Shown here: positions 25,564 to 34,513 of the stretch, one piece after another | How the letters are laid out: each line of letters opens with the position of its first letter | Position numbering within the stretch: the stretch's first letter is position 1 | Assembly: GCA_040220455.1 (NCBI GenBank) | Contig: JAVJUS010000142.1 | Span: 87,594 to 151,593, forward strand | DNA length: 64,000 nucleotides | Reading direction: 5' to 3' | Source: JAVJUS01 sp040220455 | GTDB taxonomy: Bacteria; Pseudomonadota; Alphaproteobacteria; DSM-16000; Inquilinaceae | Position numbers and translations under genes: made by a program | The notes under the pieces: generated by a model | Database searches by the model: none | Seen by the model: only the letters and a program-made list of their open reading frames with translations | What the model was told of the DNA's origin: nothing

Positions 25564-25577
25564 CCGACCGTATGAAC

Positions 25578-25643
25578 CTAGTGTGATTCGGATCCCGGAG
25601 TTCGTCATGCGAAGCATGCCGGACTCCGGGATCATCACACTAG
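25578..25643. repeat. CTAGTGTGAT ... ATCACACTAG palindromic element overlapping a stop codon
   Basis: The outer arms CTAGTGTGAT and ATCACACTAG and inner arms CCCGGAGT/ACTCCGGG surround a GCATGC-containing centre. The right end supplies the TAG stop (25640-25642, minus strand) of the adjacent permease gene. It looks like a dispersed intergenic palindrome sitting at the end of a gene; it may also weaken transcription into the ATPase gene. Confidence 0.8.
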
Positions 25644-26491
25644 CCGCGCACCGCGCCGAGCGTCAGGCCGCGCACGATGTAGCGCTGGGCGATCAGCGCC
25701 AGCACCACCGGCGGGATCAGCGCGATACAGGCGCGCACGGCCATGAACCAGAACTGGACGCCGCGCGTGTCGACCGCCCCCGCCATGTGCACGGTGATCG
25801 GCTTGGCGTTGTTGCCCGCCAGCGCCATGGCGAACAGGAACTCGTTCCAGGCGAAGGCGAAGATGATCAGCCCCGTCGCCGCCAGCGCCGGCAGCGCCAA
25901 GGGCAGGGCGATGATGAAGAAGGCCTGCCAGGGCTTGGCGCCGTCGACCTTGGCCGCCTCCTCCAGCTCGATCGGCAGGTCCATGAAGGTCTGGCGCATG
26001 ATCACCACCACGAAGGGCAGGATGAACATGGCGTTGAGCGCGATCAGCGCGATCCGGCTGTCGAGCAGGCCCAGCTGGCGCGCGATCAGGTAGAACGGAA
26101 TGACCACGGCGACCGGCGGCAGCACGCGCTGGGACAGGAAGAAGACCGTCATGCTGGTCGTGTCGAGCCGCGGGAACTTGAACCGCGCCAGCGAATAGGC
26201 CGCCGGCAGGCCGAGCCCCATGGCGACCAGCGTCGCCCCGCCCGCGATGATCAGCGAGTTGAGCAGCGCGAGCTGGGTGTTGCCGGTCGAGAGCTGGTCG
26301 ACCCAGTTGTCGAAGGTCGGCTGGAAATTGACCCAGGGGATGCCGAGCCCGGCGACCGTGAAGGTCTGCTTCGGGTTGCGCAGGCTCGTCGACAGCGCCC
26401 AGTAGATCGGGAAGAAGAAGATCGCCGTGACGAAGAACGCGATCGCCGAGTTCACGACATGGCGGACGCGGCGCCGGATTCGTGGATCCAT
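25640..26491 (-). CDS. Carbohydrate ABC transporter permease (MalG type)
   Basis: This 283-residue inner-membrane permease has six predicted helices. The EAA loop that docks on the ATPase is ELEEAAKVDGAKPWQAFFII followed by ALPLALPALAATG (about 187-220). The N-terminal helix is preceded by a basic cytoplasmic segment (MDPRIRRRVRHVVNSA). It is the second permease of the CUT1-type transporter, partnered with the gene at 26525-27469. Its stop codon lies inside a palindromic element. The substrate is unknown; the nearby FGGY kinase suggests a sugar or polyol. Confidence 0.92.
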   Translation of the reverse strand: MDPRIRRRVRHVVNSAIAFFVTAIFFFPIYWALSTSLRNPKQTFTVAGLGIPWVNFQPTFDNWVDQLSTGNTQLALLNSLIIAGGATLVAMGLGLPAAYSLARFKFPRLDTTSMTVFFLSQRVLPPVAVVIPFYLIARQLGLLDSRIALIALNAMFILPFVVVIMRQTFMDLPIELEEAAKVDGAKPWQAFFIIALPLALPALAATGLIIFAFAWNEFLFAMALAGNNAKPITVHMAGAVDTRGVQFWFMAVRACIALIPPVVLALIAQRYIVRGLTLGAVRG

Positions 26492-26524
26492 GGTCCGGTG
26501 TCTCCCGAGGGTGTCCGCCGCCGC

Positions 26525-27469
26525 TCAGCCGTAGATCCGGCGCAGGCGGCGGAACATGAGCGTCACGACGATCATCACGAAGATCAGCAGCACGTAGGAC
26601 ATCGCCGAGGCGAAGCCGACGTCGAAGTAGCGCAATCCCGCCCGGAACGCGTAGAGCGGGTAGGACTGGGTCGCGATTCCCGGCCCGCCCCCGGTCAGGG
26701 CGAAGGGTATGGCGAAGAGCTTGAGCGCGTCGGCGAGACGCAGGAGCAGGACGATGATGATCACCGGCTCCAGCAGCGGGAACATGATGTTCCAGAAGAT
26801 GCTCCACTGCGACTTGGTCTCGAGCCGCGCGGACTCCACCAGCTCCTGGCTGACGCCCTGCAGGCCCGCCAGGAAGATGAGGAAGCAGAACGGCGTCCAC
26901 TGCCATATGTCGACCAGGATGATCGCCACCAGCGCCCAGTCGCCGCTCGACAGCCAGGGTATGGTGGTCCAGGCCAGCGGCCCGCCTTCCTCGTAGAATA
27001 TGGTGAAGAACAGGTAGGCGACGGCGATCGGCGTCGCGAAGATCGGCAGGATCATGATCGCGCGCAGGAACCCGCGCGCCGCGATCTGGTGGTTGAACAG
27101 CACCGCCAGGGCCATGCCCAGGATCATCTCCACGGTCACCGAGGAGACCAGGAAGATGGCCGACACCCGCATGCCGTTGAGGCTCTCGCGGTTGGTGAAG
27201 ACCCGCTCGAAATTGGTGAAGCCGACGAACTCCCACTCGGTGACGTTCTCGCGGCGGATCTCGAGCTTGGTCTCCGCCTCGCCGTCCTCGTCGAGCACGG
27301 GATTGCCCTGGTCGTCGACCACGGCCACGCGCTCGCGGACCACTTCGACGCGCTGGTCGACGTTGTGGAACGCGATGTAGAGCGAATAGCCGAGCGGGAA
27401 GACGACGAAGGCGATGACCCAGAGGAACGCGGGCAGCAGGAATACCCAGCGCTGGCGACCCTTCCACAT
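26525..27469 (-). CDS. Carbohydrate ABC transporter permease (MalF type)
   Basis: This 314-residue permease starts MWKGRQRWVFLLPAFLWVIA, with a first helix, and then carries a periplasmic insertion (about 35-95) rich in Glu, Asp and Val, longer than in many CUT1 permeases. The EAA loop QELVESARLETKSQWSIFW with NIMFPLLEPVI lies near 205-235. Six helices follow the usual order. It lies 34 bases upstream of the MalG-type gene and 136 bases downstream of the binding-protein gene. Confidence 0.92.
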   Translation of the reverse strand: MWKGRQRWVFLLPAFLWVIAFVVFPLGYSLYIAFHNVDQRVEVVRERVAVVDDQGNPVLDEDGEAETKLEIRRENVTEWEFVGFTNFERVFTNRESLNGMRVSAIFLVSSVTVEMILGMALAVLFNHQIAARGFLRAIMILPIFATPIAVAYLFFTIFYEEGGPLAWTTIPWLSSGDWALVAIILVDIWQWTPFCFLIFLAGLQGVSQELVESARLETKSQWSIFWNIMFPLLEPVIIIVLLLRLADALKLFAIPFALTGGGPGIATQSYPLYAFRAGLRYFDVGFASAMSYVLLIFVMIVVTLMFRRLRRIYG

Positions 27470-27605
27470 TGGCGCGACCCCGACCGTCAGGAGGCGCCCG
27501 CCCGGGCCCGGCGCGCGACGCCGGACCCGGAACGGACAGAACTAGGGCGAAGGCGGGGCGGCGTCGTCCGGCGAGCGCCGGTGCCGCCCCACGCCCGGTC
27601 GGGCG

Positions 27606-29246
27606 TCAGCCCTCGTAGCCGATGGCCTCGCGATAGAGCTGGAGCTGCTCGTCGCGGCCCAGGCGATCGGTCGTCGCCTGCCAGGCCTCGGCGGTCGTCT
27701 CCAGCGCCTCCTGGGCAGTCATGTCGCCGGCCATGGCCGCCGACAGGTTCTTGTCCAGGGTGTCCCAGTACTCGAACGTCCCGGGAATGCGCAGGTACGG
27801 CAGCATCGTCGGCGCGTTGAACGTCTCCTGGTAGGCGCCGAGATACTCGGTGACGTCGTTCTCGTTCCAGCCGGCGCCGACATACTCCTCGACCGTCGCC
27901 TCGCCTTCGGGCTCCAGGAACTGGTAGTCGTATCCCGGATCGACGCCCGTCCAGCCGTGCTGGGCGTTCCACAGGGAGACCGGCTTCATCGCCATCAGCG
28001 ACAGGAAGGAATAGGTCGCCTCCGGATGCGGCGAGAAGGCGGAGATGACCCCGTGCCAGGATCCGCCGGTGGTGTTGCCGACCCGGCGATCCTCCGGCGC
28101 ATCGACCCACGCCTCGGCCTCGAAGTCCCAGTACTGATCGGTGCTCGGCAGCAGCGAGGCGCCGATCTGGCCCTGGACGTTCGAACGCTCGGGATCCTGC
28201 GCCAGGGAGCCCAGATCACCCCAGGAGAAGGCGAAGACCGCCTTGCCGCGCAGGAAGTAGTCCCAGGCCTCGCCCAGCGACCAGCCGATCGCGGCGTCCG
28301 GACCGGTGGTATAGAGCTCCTGCAGGAACTCCAGCGCCGCGACGTGGCCGGGGCTGTCGATCAGCGGCGTCATGTCGGTCGGGTCGAACCAGTAGACATT
28401 GTCGTACTGGGTCACGGAGTCGCCCGGATTCAGGACGAACGGCGCCGACAGGGACTGGAAGTGGTAGTGGCCCTGCTCGCCGACCTTGAGGTGCAGGGCG
28501 ATGCCGGAGTCGGGCTCGGCGTCGTTGTCGTCCCAGTTCTTGCCGTTGAAGTAGTTCGCCATGTCGAGGACCTGCTGCCAGGTCTCCGGCGGCTCCGGCA
28601 TGGCGTAGCCGTACTCTTCCTCGAAGGCGGCCTGGTGCTCGGGATCGGTGAGCATGTCCTTGCGGTAGTAGAGGACCTGGCCGTCGGCGTCGTTGAGGAC
28701 GCCGTAGGGCGTCTCGTCCCACTGGTGCAGGACGCGCAGGTTCTCCGGCATCGGGTCGTAGGACCACTGCGGGAACTCGTCGCCCGCCATGAAGTCGTCG
28801 AGCGGATAGGCGTAGTTCGCGCCCGCCAGGTCGCCGTACCAGAAGGCGCCGACCATGAAGGCGTCGTACTCGCCCGTGCCCTGCCGGACGTCGAGCATCA
28901 TCTTGGTGTAGTGCTCGGAGAACGGCAGCTCGACGACGTTGACCGTGCCGCCGGAGAGCTGCTCCCAGATCGGCTTGAAGGCGTAGAGCGGGCCGGCGAT
29001 GCCGCCCTTGGGACCGGCCGCGTTGACCGTGACCGAGATCTCCGCGCCCTCGAACGGCTGCTCGTCAGGGCCGAACACCGTGCCGAGCATGTCGCGCGGC
29101 ACCGTGATGACCTGGTTGTCGTAGAGATCGCCCAGGACCAGATCGACGGTATCGTCGTTCCAGCGGACTTCCTGCGCCTGGGCGGCACCGGCCATCAGCG
29201 CGGCCGCGGCGACACCGGTGGCGAAGACGGTTTTCAGGCGTGACAT
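27606..29246 (-). CDS. ABC transporter extracellular solute-binding protein (family 1)
   Basis: This periplasmic sugar-binding protein has 546 residues, about 100 longer than most family 1 members. A Sec signal peptide is visible (MSRLKTVFATGVAAAALMAG then AAQAQ, cleavage near 25). The mature protein contains the typical opening of the binding fold (ISVTVNAAGPKGGIAGPLYAFKPIWEQ, GEYDAFMVGAFWYGDLA) and later AFSWGDLGSLAQDPER and GGSWHGVISAFSPHPEATYSFL. Trp, Asp and Tyr residues are plentiful, as in sugar or polyol binders. ATG 29246 is chosen because it opens the signal peptide. It heads the transporter operon, just downstream of the FGGY kinase gene. Confidence 0.92.
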   Translation of the reverse strand: MSRLKTVFATGVAAAALMAGAAQAQEVRWNDDTVDLVLGDLYDNQVITVPRDMLGTVFGPDEQPFEGAEISVTVNAAGPKGGIAGPLYAFKPIWEQLSGGTVNVVELPFSEHYTKMMLDVRQGTGEYDAFMVGAFWYGDLAGANYAYPLDDFMAGDEFPQWSYDPMPENLRVLHQWDETPYGVLNDADGQVLYYRKDMLTDPEHQAAFEEEYGYAMPEPPETWQQVLDMANYFNGKNWDDNDAEPDSGIALHLKVGEQGHYHFQSLSAPFVLNPGDSVTQYDNVYWFDPTDMTPLIDSPGHVAALEFLQELYTTGPDAAIGWSLGEAWDYFLRGKAVFAFSWGDLGSLAQDPERSNVQGQIGASLLPSTDQYWDFEAEAWVDAPEDRRVGNTTGGSWHGVISAFSPHPEATYSFLSLMAMKPVSLWNAQHGWTGVDPGYDYQFLEPEGEATVEEYVGAGWNENDVTEYLGAYQETFNAPTMLPYLRIPGTFEYWDTLDKNLSAAMAGDMTAQEALETTAEAWQATTDRLGRDEQLQLYREAIGYEG

Positions 29247-29398
29247 TGCGTGCGCGTCCCCCCTAGTCGAGTTCGGCCTCGAGATCGCGGCGCGCGACGC
29301 GCCGGCCCGGGCTCGTGTTCTTGATCCGGTCCGCCGTGGCGAGAAATGCACGACGATCCGTTAGGCCCCGGAACGCTCCGGCAAAAAACCTTTCGCTG

Positions 29399-30964
29399 TC
29401 AAGTGCCGCCGACGTCGGACCCGGGCGATGCCGCCCCGGCGAGGCGCCGGTGCAGCGGGTGAACCGCCGCGAACACGCCCTCGTAGACGTCACGAAAAAT
29501 TCTTTCATAGGTCGCCCGGCGGTCCGGATCGGGCGCGAGCTCCCGGCTCGACAGGGCGAGGCCGGCGACGCCCGAGTCGATGTCGTCGAACACGCCGGCG
29601 GCCCGGCCGCCCAGCACGGCGGCGCCCAGGCAGACGACCTCCGCCTCCTCGATCACTTCCAGCGGCCGGCCGAACACGTCGGCCTTGATCTGGACCAGCA
29701 GGCCGTTGCGGGTGTCGCCGCCGACGGCGCGCACCGAGCGCACCGGCGGGGCGACCGCCTTGGCCGCCAGGTGGTCGACCATCAGCCGGACATCGAGGGC
29801 GAGGCCCTCGAGCAGCGCGCGGAACAGGACGCCCCGGCCGTGATCGGCGTGCAGGCCCAGATAGGTGCCGCGGGCCCGGGTGTCGGCGTGCGGCGCGGTG
29901 CCGGCGCGCAGATGGGGCACGAACAGGACGCCGTGGGATCCGGCCGGCACCGCCTCGGCCTCGGCGATCAGGTCGGCGTGGGGCACGTCGTGGCCGGCCA
30001 GGCCGCGGAACCACTCGACAGAGCCGCCGGAGCACCATTGCGCGGCGACCACGTAGCGCCGCGGCCGGTCGGCGATCAGCACGCCCTGGGCATAGCCCTC
30101 GGCGCCGTAGGCGGGGTCGGTGATCGGCTCGTCGAGGCCGATCAGGACCGCCTCCGCCGTGCCCATCGAGTCGAGCATGACGCCGGGCGCGAAGGCGCCG
30201 ACGGCGAGCGCGCCGCAGACATGGTCGTGGCCGCCGACGCCGACGATGCAGGACGGGCTCAGCCCCGTCGCCTCGGCCGCCGCCCGCGTAACCGGGCCGA
30301 GCGGCGTGCCCGAGGGCCGGATCGGCGCGCAGGTCGAGAGATCGACCTCCAGCGCCTCGGCCAGCTCCTCCGACCAGTCGAGGGAATGGATGTCGAGCAG
30401 CATGGTCCGGCCGGCCAGGCTCGCGTCCGTCGCCGCGACGCCCGACAACCGGTAGGCGATCCAGTCGGCGACGTTGAGCCAGAGCACCGCCGCGCGGTGC
30501 GCCTCGGGCGCGTGCTCGGCGATCCAGGCCCGCTTGAAGGCGGAGAAGATCGGGTCCATCGCCTGTCCGGCGACGGCGAAGGTCCGGTCGAGATCGATGC
30601 GCGCCGCCGCGCGCTCGGCCTGGGGCCGGGTCCGACGGTCGTACCAGGCGATCGCCGGGTGCACCGGCCGGCCGTCGCGGTCGATCGGCACCTGGCTCTC
30701 GCCGACGCTGGTGCAGGCGATGCCGGCGATCCGCTCGGCCCCGTCGACCGCCGCCGTCACCTGCCTGAGCACGGCGCAGGTGGTCTCCCACAGCGCCTCG
30801 GGGTCGTAGTCCGCCGTCTCCGGCCCGTGGCGCAGGGTCGGCGTCGGCTCCGCCGCGGCGGCGACCGGGCGGCCGTCGGTCGTGTGGACGATCGCCCGGA
30901 CCGAGCCGGTGCCGATGTCCACGCCGCAGATCAGCGGGCCGCCGGTGTCGGCCACGCCGCTCAC
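29399..30964 (-). CDS. FGGY-family carbohydrate kinase
   Basis: This 521-residue sugar kinase has the two actin-like ATPase domains of the FGGY family: the N-terminal phosphate loop ICGVDIGTGSVRAIVH, EALWETTCAVL, SVGESQVPIDRDGRPV and AIAWYDRRTRPQAE, then the catalytic-Asp segment VGGHDHVCGALAVGAF and the C-terminal adenosine motif VRAVGGDTRNGLLVQIKADVF. It presumably phosphorylates the sugar or polyol brought in by the downstream ABC transporter. The start is GTG 30964 with GGAGGG seven bases upstream; the longer frame starting 48 codons earlier looks non-native. Substrate preference (xylulose, gluconate, other) is undetermined. Confidence 0.88.
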   Translation of the reverse strand: MSGVADTGGPLICGVDIGTGSVRAIVHTTDGRPVAAAAEPTPTLRHGPETADYDPEALWETTCAVLRQVTAAVDGAERIAGIACTSVGESQVPIDRDGRPVHPAIAWYDRRTRPQAERAAARIDLDRTFAVAGQAMDPIFSAFKRAWIAEHAPEAHRAAVLWLNVADWIAYRLSGVAATDASLAGRTMLLDIHSLDWSEELAEALEVDLSTCAPIRPSGTPLGPVTRAAAEATGLSPSCIVGVGGHDHVCGALAVGAFAPGVMLDSMGTAEAVLIGLDEPITDPAYGAEGYAQGVLIADRPRRYVVAAQWCSGGSVEWFRGLAGHDVPHADLIAEAEAVPAGSHGVLFVPHLRAGTAPHADTRARGTYLGLHADHGRGVLFRALLEGLALDVRLMVDHLAAKAVAPPVRSVRAVGGDTRNGLLVQIKADVFGRPLEVIEEAEVVCLGAAVLGGRAAGVFDDIDSGVAGLALSSRELAPDPDRRATYERIFRDVYEGVFAAVHPLHRRLAGAASPGSDVGGT

Positions 30965-31268
30965 GGGCGCCCTCCGGACCCGGCTCGGGCTTCTCGCATG
31001 GTCGCTTCCTCTCCTGGACGCCCCTCGGCTCGGGGGCTTCGGGTCGTCGCCGCGCGGACCGCCGCGACGGCGCGCCGGCAGTGTCATCTCGCGGACAATG
31101 ATGTGCAAGGCGATGGAGGCGCTTGAGCGAGATCGTTCGGCGGCATAGGCTGCGCCTTCGGAAAATTTTTTTCATGCCGCCGGCCCGTGGTGTAAAAAGG
31201 CCGGCAACGATCAACCGACGCTTCCGGGCGACATGTCCGGAGCGCAATTGGGAGGAGCATCCGAAACC
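30965..31268. promoter_or_regulatory. Divergent regulatory region, FGGY kinase / acoA
   Basis: This 304-base gap between divergent transcription units must hold promoters for the kinase-transporter operon (minus) and acoABC (plus). It contains an A/T tract (GGAAAATTTTTTTC at 31160-31173) and a 7-base inverted repeat GCCGGCC/GGCCGGC (31179-31185 and 31199-31205) around TGTAAAAA. Acetoin operons are often driven by sigma-54 with AcoR, but no properly spaced GG-N10-GC box was found. Functional assignment is by position only. Confidence 0.45.
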
Positions 31269-32234
31269 ATGCAGCTAAGCCGCGACGATCTGGTCAAGGC
31301 GTATCGGAGGATGCGGATGATCCGCGAATTCGAGGACGCCGTTCATGAAGAGTTCTCGGCCGGCAACATCCCCGGCTTCGTCCATCTCTACGCCGGCGAG
31401 GAGGCGTCGGGCGTCGGGTTCTGTATGCATCTCGAAGACCGCGACTACATCGCCTCGACCCATCGCGGCCATGGCCACTGCATCGCCAAGGGCTGCGACG
31501 AGAAGGCGATGATGGCGGAGATCTTCGGACGCAAGGACGGCCTGTGCGGCGGCAAGGGCGGCTCGATGCACATCGCCGACCTGGCCAAGGGCATGATGGG
31601 CGCCAACGGCATCGTCGGCGGCGGCCCGCCGCTGATCTGCGGCGCGGCGCTGACGGCCAAGACGCTCAAGACCGGCGGCGTGGCCATCGCCTTCGTCGGC
31701 GACGGCGCGTCGAACCAGGGCACGACCTTCGAGAGCTACAACCTCGCCAACATCTGGAAGCTGCCGGTCGTCTTCGTCGTCGAGGACAACGGCTATGCCG
31801 AGGCGACGTCGTCCAAGTACTCGGTCGCCGGCACCCAGGTCGATCGCGCCAAGGGCTTCGGCATGCCGGCGGTCGAGGTCGACGGCCACGACTTCTTCGC
31901 CGTCTGGGAGGCCGCGCGCGAGGCGATCGAGCGGGCGCGCGCCGGCGACGGCCCGTCGCTGATCCACGTCAAGCTGAACCGCTACTACGGCCACTTCGAG
32001 GGCGACGCCATCACCTACAAGGCGCCGGGCGAAGTCGAGGAGGTCAAGAAGACCAAGGAGTGCCTCGACATCTTCCGCAAGCGCGTCACCGAGGCGAAGC
32101 TCCTCTCCGACGAGGACCTCGACACGATCGACACCGAGTGCCGGGAGTATATCGCCGAGTGTGTGGCGGCCGCCAAGAAGGCGCCGATGCCGACCGAGGC
32201 CGATCTGCTCACCGACATCTACGTGTCCTACTGA
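31269..32234 (+). CDS. acoA: Acetoin dehydrogenase E1 component alpha subunit
   Basis: AcoA is the thiamine-diphosphate-binding half of the E1 heterotetramer of the acetoin dehydrogenase complex, which cleaves acetoin to acetaldehyde and an acetyl group passed to lipoamide. The 321-residue product has the E1 alpha hallmarks MRMIREFEDAVHEEFSAGNI, FVHLYAGEEASGVG, THRGHGHCIAKG, GGKGGSMHIAD, and the TPP motif GDGASNQGTTFES from residue 144 ending in VEDNGYAEAT. An in-frame start 12 codons upstream exists, but ATG 31269 has GGAGGAG ten bases before it. It is the first gene of acoABC. Confidence 0.93.
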   Translation: MQLSRDDLVKAYRRMRMIREFEDAVHEEFSAGNIPGFVHLYAGEEASGVGFCMHLEDRDYIASTHRGHGHCIAKGCDEKAMMAEIFGRKDGLCGGKGGSMHIADLAKGMMGANGIVGGGPPLICGAALTAKTLKTGGVAIAFVGDGASNQGTTFESYNLANIWKLPVVFVVEDNGYAEATSSKYSVAGTQVDRAKGFGMPAVEVDGHDFFAVWEAAREAIERARAGDGPSLIHVKLNRYYGHFEGDAITYKAPGEVEEVKKTKECLDIFRKRVTEAKLLSDEDLDTIDTECREYIAECVAAAKKAPMPTEADLLTDIYVSY

Positions 32235-32248
32235 GGGAGGGCCGAAGA

Positions 32249-33277
32249 ATGCCGAAGAAATCTTTCCGCCAGGCGATCAACGAAGCCATCCGCCAGGAGA
32301 TGGAGCGCGACGAGCGCGTCATCGTCATGGGCGAGGACGTCTCGGGCGGCGCCGGCGCGCCGGGCGAGCAGGACGCCTGGGGCGGCCCGATGGGCGTCAC
32401 CAAGGGCCTGATGCCGCAGTTCGGGCGTGAGCGGGTGCTCGACACGCCGATCACGGAGAGCGGCTTCATCGGCGCGGCGGTCGGCGCCGCGGCGACCGGC
32501 CTGCGCCCGGTGGCCGACCTGATGTTCGTCGACTTCATGGGGGTCTGCTTCGACCAGATCTTCAACCAGGCCGCCAAGTTCAAGTACATGTTCGGCGGCA
32601 AGGCGGTCACGCCGGTCACCATCCGGACCATGTACGGCGGCGGCTTCCGGGCGGCCTCGCAGCACAGCCAGTGTCTCTACCCGCTGTTCACGCACATCCC
32701 GGGCCTCAAGGTCGTCATCCCGTCCAACGCCTACGAGGCGAAGGGCCTGATGATCCAGTGCATCCGCGACGACGATCCGACGATCTTCTTCGAGCACAAG
32801 ATGATGTACGACGACGAGGTCGACGTGCCCGACGACCCGTACACCATCCCGTTCGGCGAGGCGAACGTCACCCGGGAGGGCGACGACGTCACCATCGTGG
32901 CCTTCGGGCGCATGGTGAACCTGGCCAACCAGGCCGCCGACAAGCTCGAGAAGGAGGGGATCGGCTGCACGGTCGTCGACCCGCGCACGACCTCGCCGCT
33001 CGACCGCGACACGATCCTGGAGACCGCCGAGGAGACGGGCCGCGTCGTCGTCGTCGACGAGGCGCATCCGCGCTGCAACATGGCCACCGACATCTCGGCG
33101 ATGCTCTGCGAGAACATCTTCGGCGCGCTCAAGGCCCCGATCAAGCAGGTCACCCCGCCGCATTCGCCGGTGCCGTTCTCGCCGGCGCTGGAGGATCTCT
33201 ACCTGCCGAATGTGGAGAGGATCGAAGCGGCCGTTAAGGCAGTCATGAACACCGGTGTCGTGAGGGCAGCCGAATGA
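32249..33277 (+). CDS. acoB: Acetoin dehydrogenase E1 component beta subunit
   Basis: AcoB completes the thiamine-diphosphate-dependent E1 of the acetoin dehydrogenase complex. The 342-residue product opens FRQAINEAIRQEMERDERVI and VMGEDVSGGAG, with DTPITESGFIGAAVGAAATG, QAAKFKYMFGG, HSQCLYPLFTHIPGLKVV, IPSNAYEAKGLM, VVDPRTTSPLDRDTI and VVVVDEAHPRCNMATDI. The insertion GAPGEQDAWGGPMGVTKGL is typical of the acetoin-type rather than pyruvate-type E1 beta. ATG 32249 follows GAGGGAGG and starts 14 bases after the acoA stop. Its stop overlaps acoC. Confidence 0.93.
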   Translation: MPKKSFRQAINEAIRQEMERDERVIVMGEDVSGGAGAPGEQDAWGGPMGVTKGLMPQFGRERVLDTPITESGFIGAAVGAAATGLRPVADLMFVDFMGVCFDQIFNQAAKFKYMFGGKAVTPVTIRTMYGGGFRAASQHSQCLYPLFTHIPGLKVVIPSNAYEAKGLMIQCIRDDDPTIFFEHKMMYDDEVDVPDDPYTIPFGEANVTREGDDVTIVAFGRMVNLANQAADKLEKEGIGCTVVDPRTTSPLDRDTILETAEETGRVVVVDEAHPRCNMATDISAMLCENIFGALKAPIKQVTPPHSPVPFSPALEDLYLPNVERIEAAVKAVMNTGVVRAAE

Positions 33278-34395
33278 GTGACGCGATCCAACCGATCGTG
33301 ATGCCGAAATGGGGCCTCGCCATGCAGGAGGGCATGGTCGCCCAATGGCATGTCGAGGAAGGCTCGAAGGTCTCGAAGGGCGACGAGATCATGGACATCG
33401 AGACGTCCAAGATCGCCAACATCTTCGAGAGCCCGGTCGAGGGCAAGCTGCGCCGCAAGGTCGCCGATGACGGGGAGACCCTGCCCGTCGGCGCCCTGAT
33501 GGGCGTGGTCGCCGAGGACAGCGTCTCCGACGACGACATCGACGCCTTCGTCAAGGACTTCCAGGAGGCCTTCGCCGAGCAGATGGCGGCGATGGCGGAC
33601 GGCGGCGGGGCGGAGCCGGAGACCGTCGAGGTCGGCGGCCACCGCATCCGCTACCTGAAGATGGGCGACGCCGACGGCCCGGCGGTGATCTTCGTCCACG
33701 GCTTCGGCGGCGATCTCTGGACCTGGATGTTCAACCAGGAAGCCGCGGCCGAGGGCCACGCCACCTATGCCATCGACCTGCCCGGGCACGGCGGCTCGTC
33801 CAAGGAGATGGACGGCGCCGACGTGGCCGCGCTGTCGAAGGCGGTGTCGGGCTTCATGGACGCGATGGGGATCGAAAAGGCCCATCTCGTCGGCCACAGC
33901 CTGGGCGGCGCGGTCAGCCTGAACCTGGCGGTCACCGGGCCGGACAAGGTCGCCAGCGTCACCCTGGTCTGCCCCGCCGGGCTCGGCCCCGACATCAACA
34001 TGGAGTACATCGAGGGCTTCATCCGCGAGAAGCGCGGCAAGAAGCTCAAGCCGTTCCTGGAGATGCTGGTCGCCGATCCGGAGATCGTCACCCGCGACAT
34101 GGTCGAGGACGTGCTCAAGTACAAGCGCATGGACGGCGTCGAGGCCGCCCTGAACGCGCTGTCCTCGGCCAATTTCTCCGGCGGCGCCCAGGCCCTCGAC
34201 CTGTCCGGCAAGCTGGGCGACGTCTCCGCACCGGTCCAGGTCATCTGGGGCAAGCAGGACAAGATCGTCCCCGCCAAGCACGCGGAGGCCGTCCCGTCCT
34301 CGGTCAAGGTCACGATCTTCGACGACGCGGGCCACCTGGCCCACATGGAGAAATCGGCCGAGACCAACGCGCTGATCAAGGAGATCGCCGGGTAG
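33274..34395 (+). CDS. acoC: Acetoin dehydrogenase E2 component (lipoyl domain plus alpha/beta hydrolase)
   Basis: AcoC is the E2 of the acetoin dehydrogenase complex. The 373-residue protein is a fusion: an N-terminal lipoyl domain (about 4-80) with the lipoylated lysine at K46 in DIETSKIAN, an acidic linker (about 81-115), and an alpha/beta-hydrolase domain (about 118-373) with nucleophile Ser209 in VGHSLGGAV, oxyanion motif VHGFGG, and C-terminal DDAGHLAHMEK carrying the catalytic His. This replaces the usual CAT acyltransferase and is specific to AcoC. It overlaps acoB as ATGA. No E3 (acoL) gene follows; a terminator does. Confidence 0.94.
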   Translation: MSDAIQPIVMPKWGLAMQEGMVAQWHVEEGSKVSKGDEIMDIETSKIANIFESPVEGKLRRKVADDGETLPVGALMGVVAEDSVSDDDIDAFVKDFQEAFAEQMAAMADGGGAEPETVEVGGHRIRYLKMGDADGPAVIFVHGFGGDLWTWMFNQEAAAEGHATYAIDLPGHGGSSKEMDGADVAALSKAVSGFMDAMGIEKAHLVGHSLGGAVSLNLAVTGPDKVASVTLVCPAGLGPDINMEYIEGFIREKRGKKLKPFLEMLVADPEIVTRDMVEDVLKYKRMDGVEAALNALSSANFSGGAQALDLSGKLGDVSAPVQVIWGKQDKIVPAKHAEAVPSSVKVTIFDDAGHLAHMEKSAETNALIKEIAG

Positions 34396-34426
34396 CCTCT
34401 CTGGCTCCGGCGAGTGCACGAAGGAG

Positions 34427-34455
34427 AAAGGCGGGCTCCGGCCCGCCTTTTTCTT
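34427..34455 (+). terminator. Rho-independent terminator after acoC
   Basis: A perfect 10-bp stem AAAGGCGGGC/GCCCGCCTTT with loop TCCG is followed by TTCTTGTTC. It lies 31 bases after the acoC stop, ends the acoABC operon, and is the clearest intrinsic terminator in the window. Confidence 0.9.
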
Positions 34456-34513
34456 GTTCGGGCCAGGCATCCGCCCACGATATCCGATCGTGTCGCCCGT
34501 CCGGCTTGAGCCA

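Noticed and set aside
25583..27820. Long plus-strand open frame opposite the ABC permeases.
   Set aside because: Shadow frame rich in His/Asp/Arg/Gln; the minus strand encodes complete permeases with EAA loops.
31125..31268. Possible sigma-54 (-24/-12) promoter before acoA, since acetoin operons often have one.
   Set aside because: The GGCGGCATAGGCTGC stretch has a GG-to-GC spacing of 11 rather than 10 and lacks the TGGC..TTGC bases.
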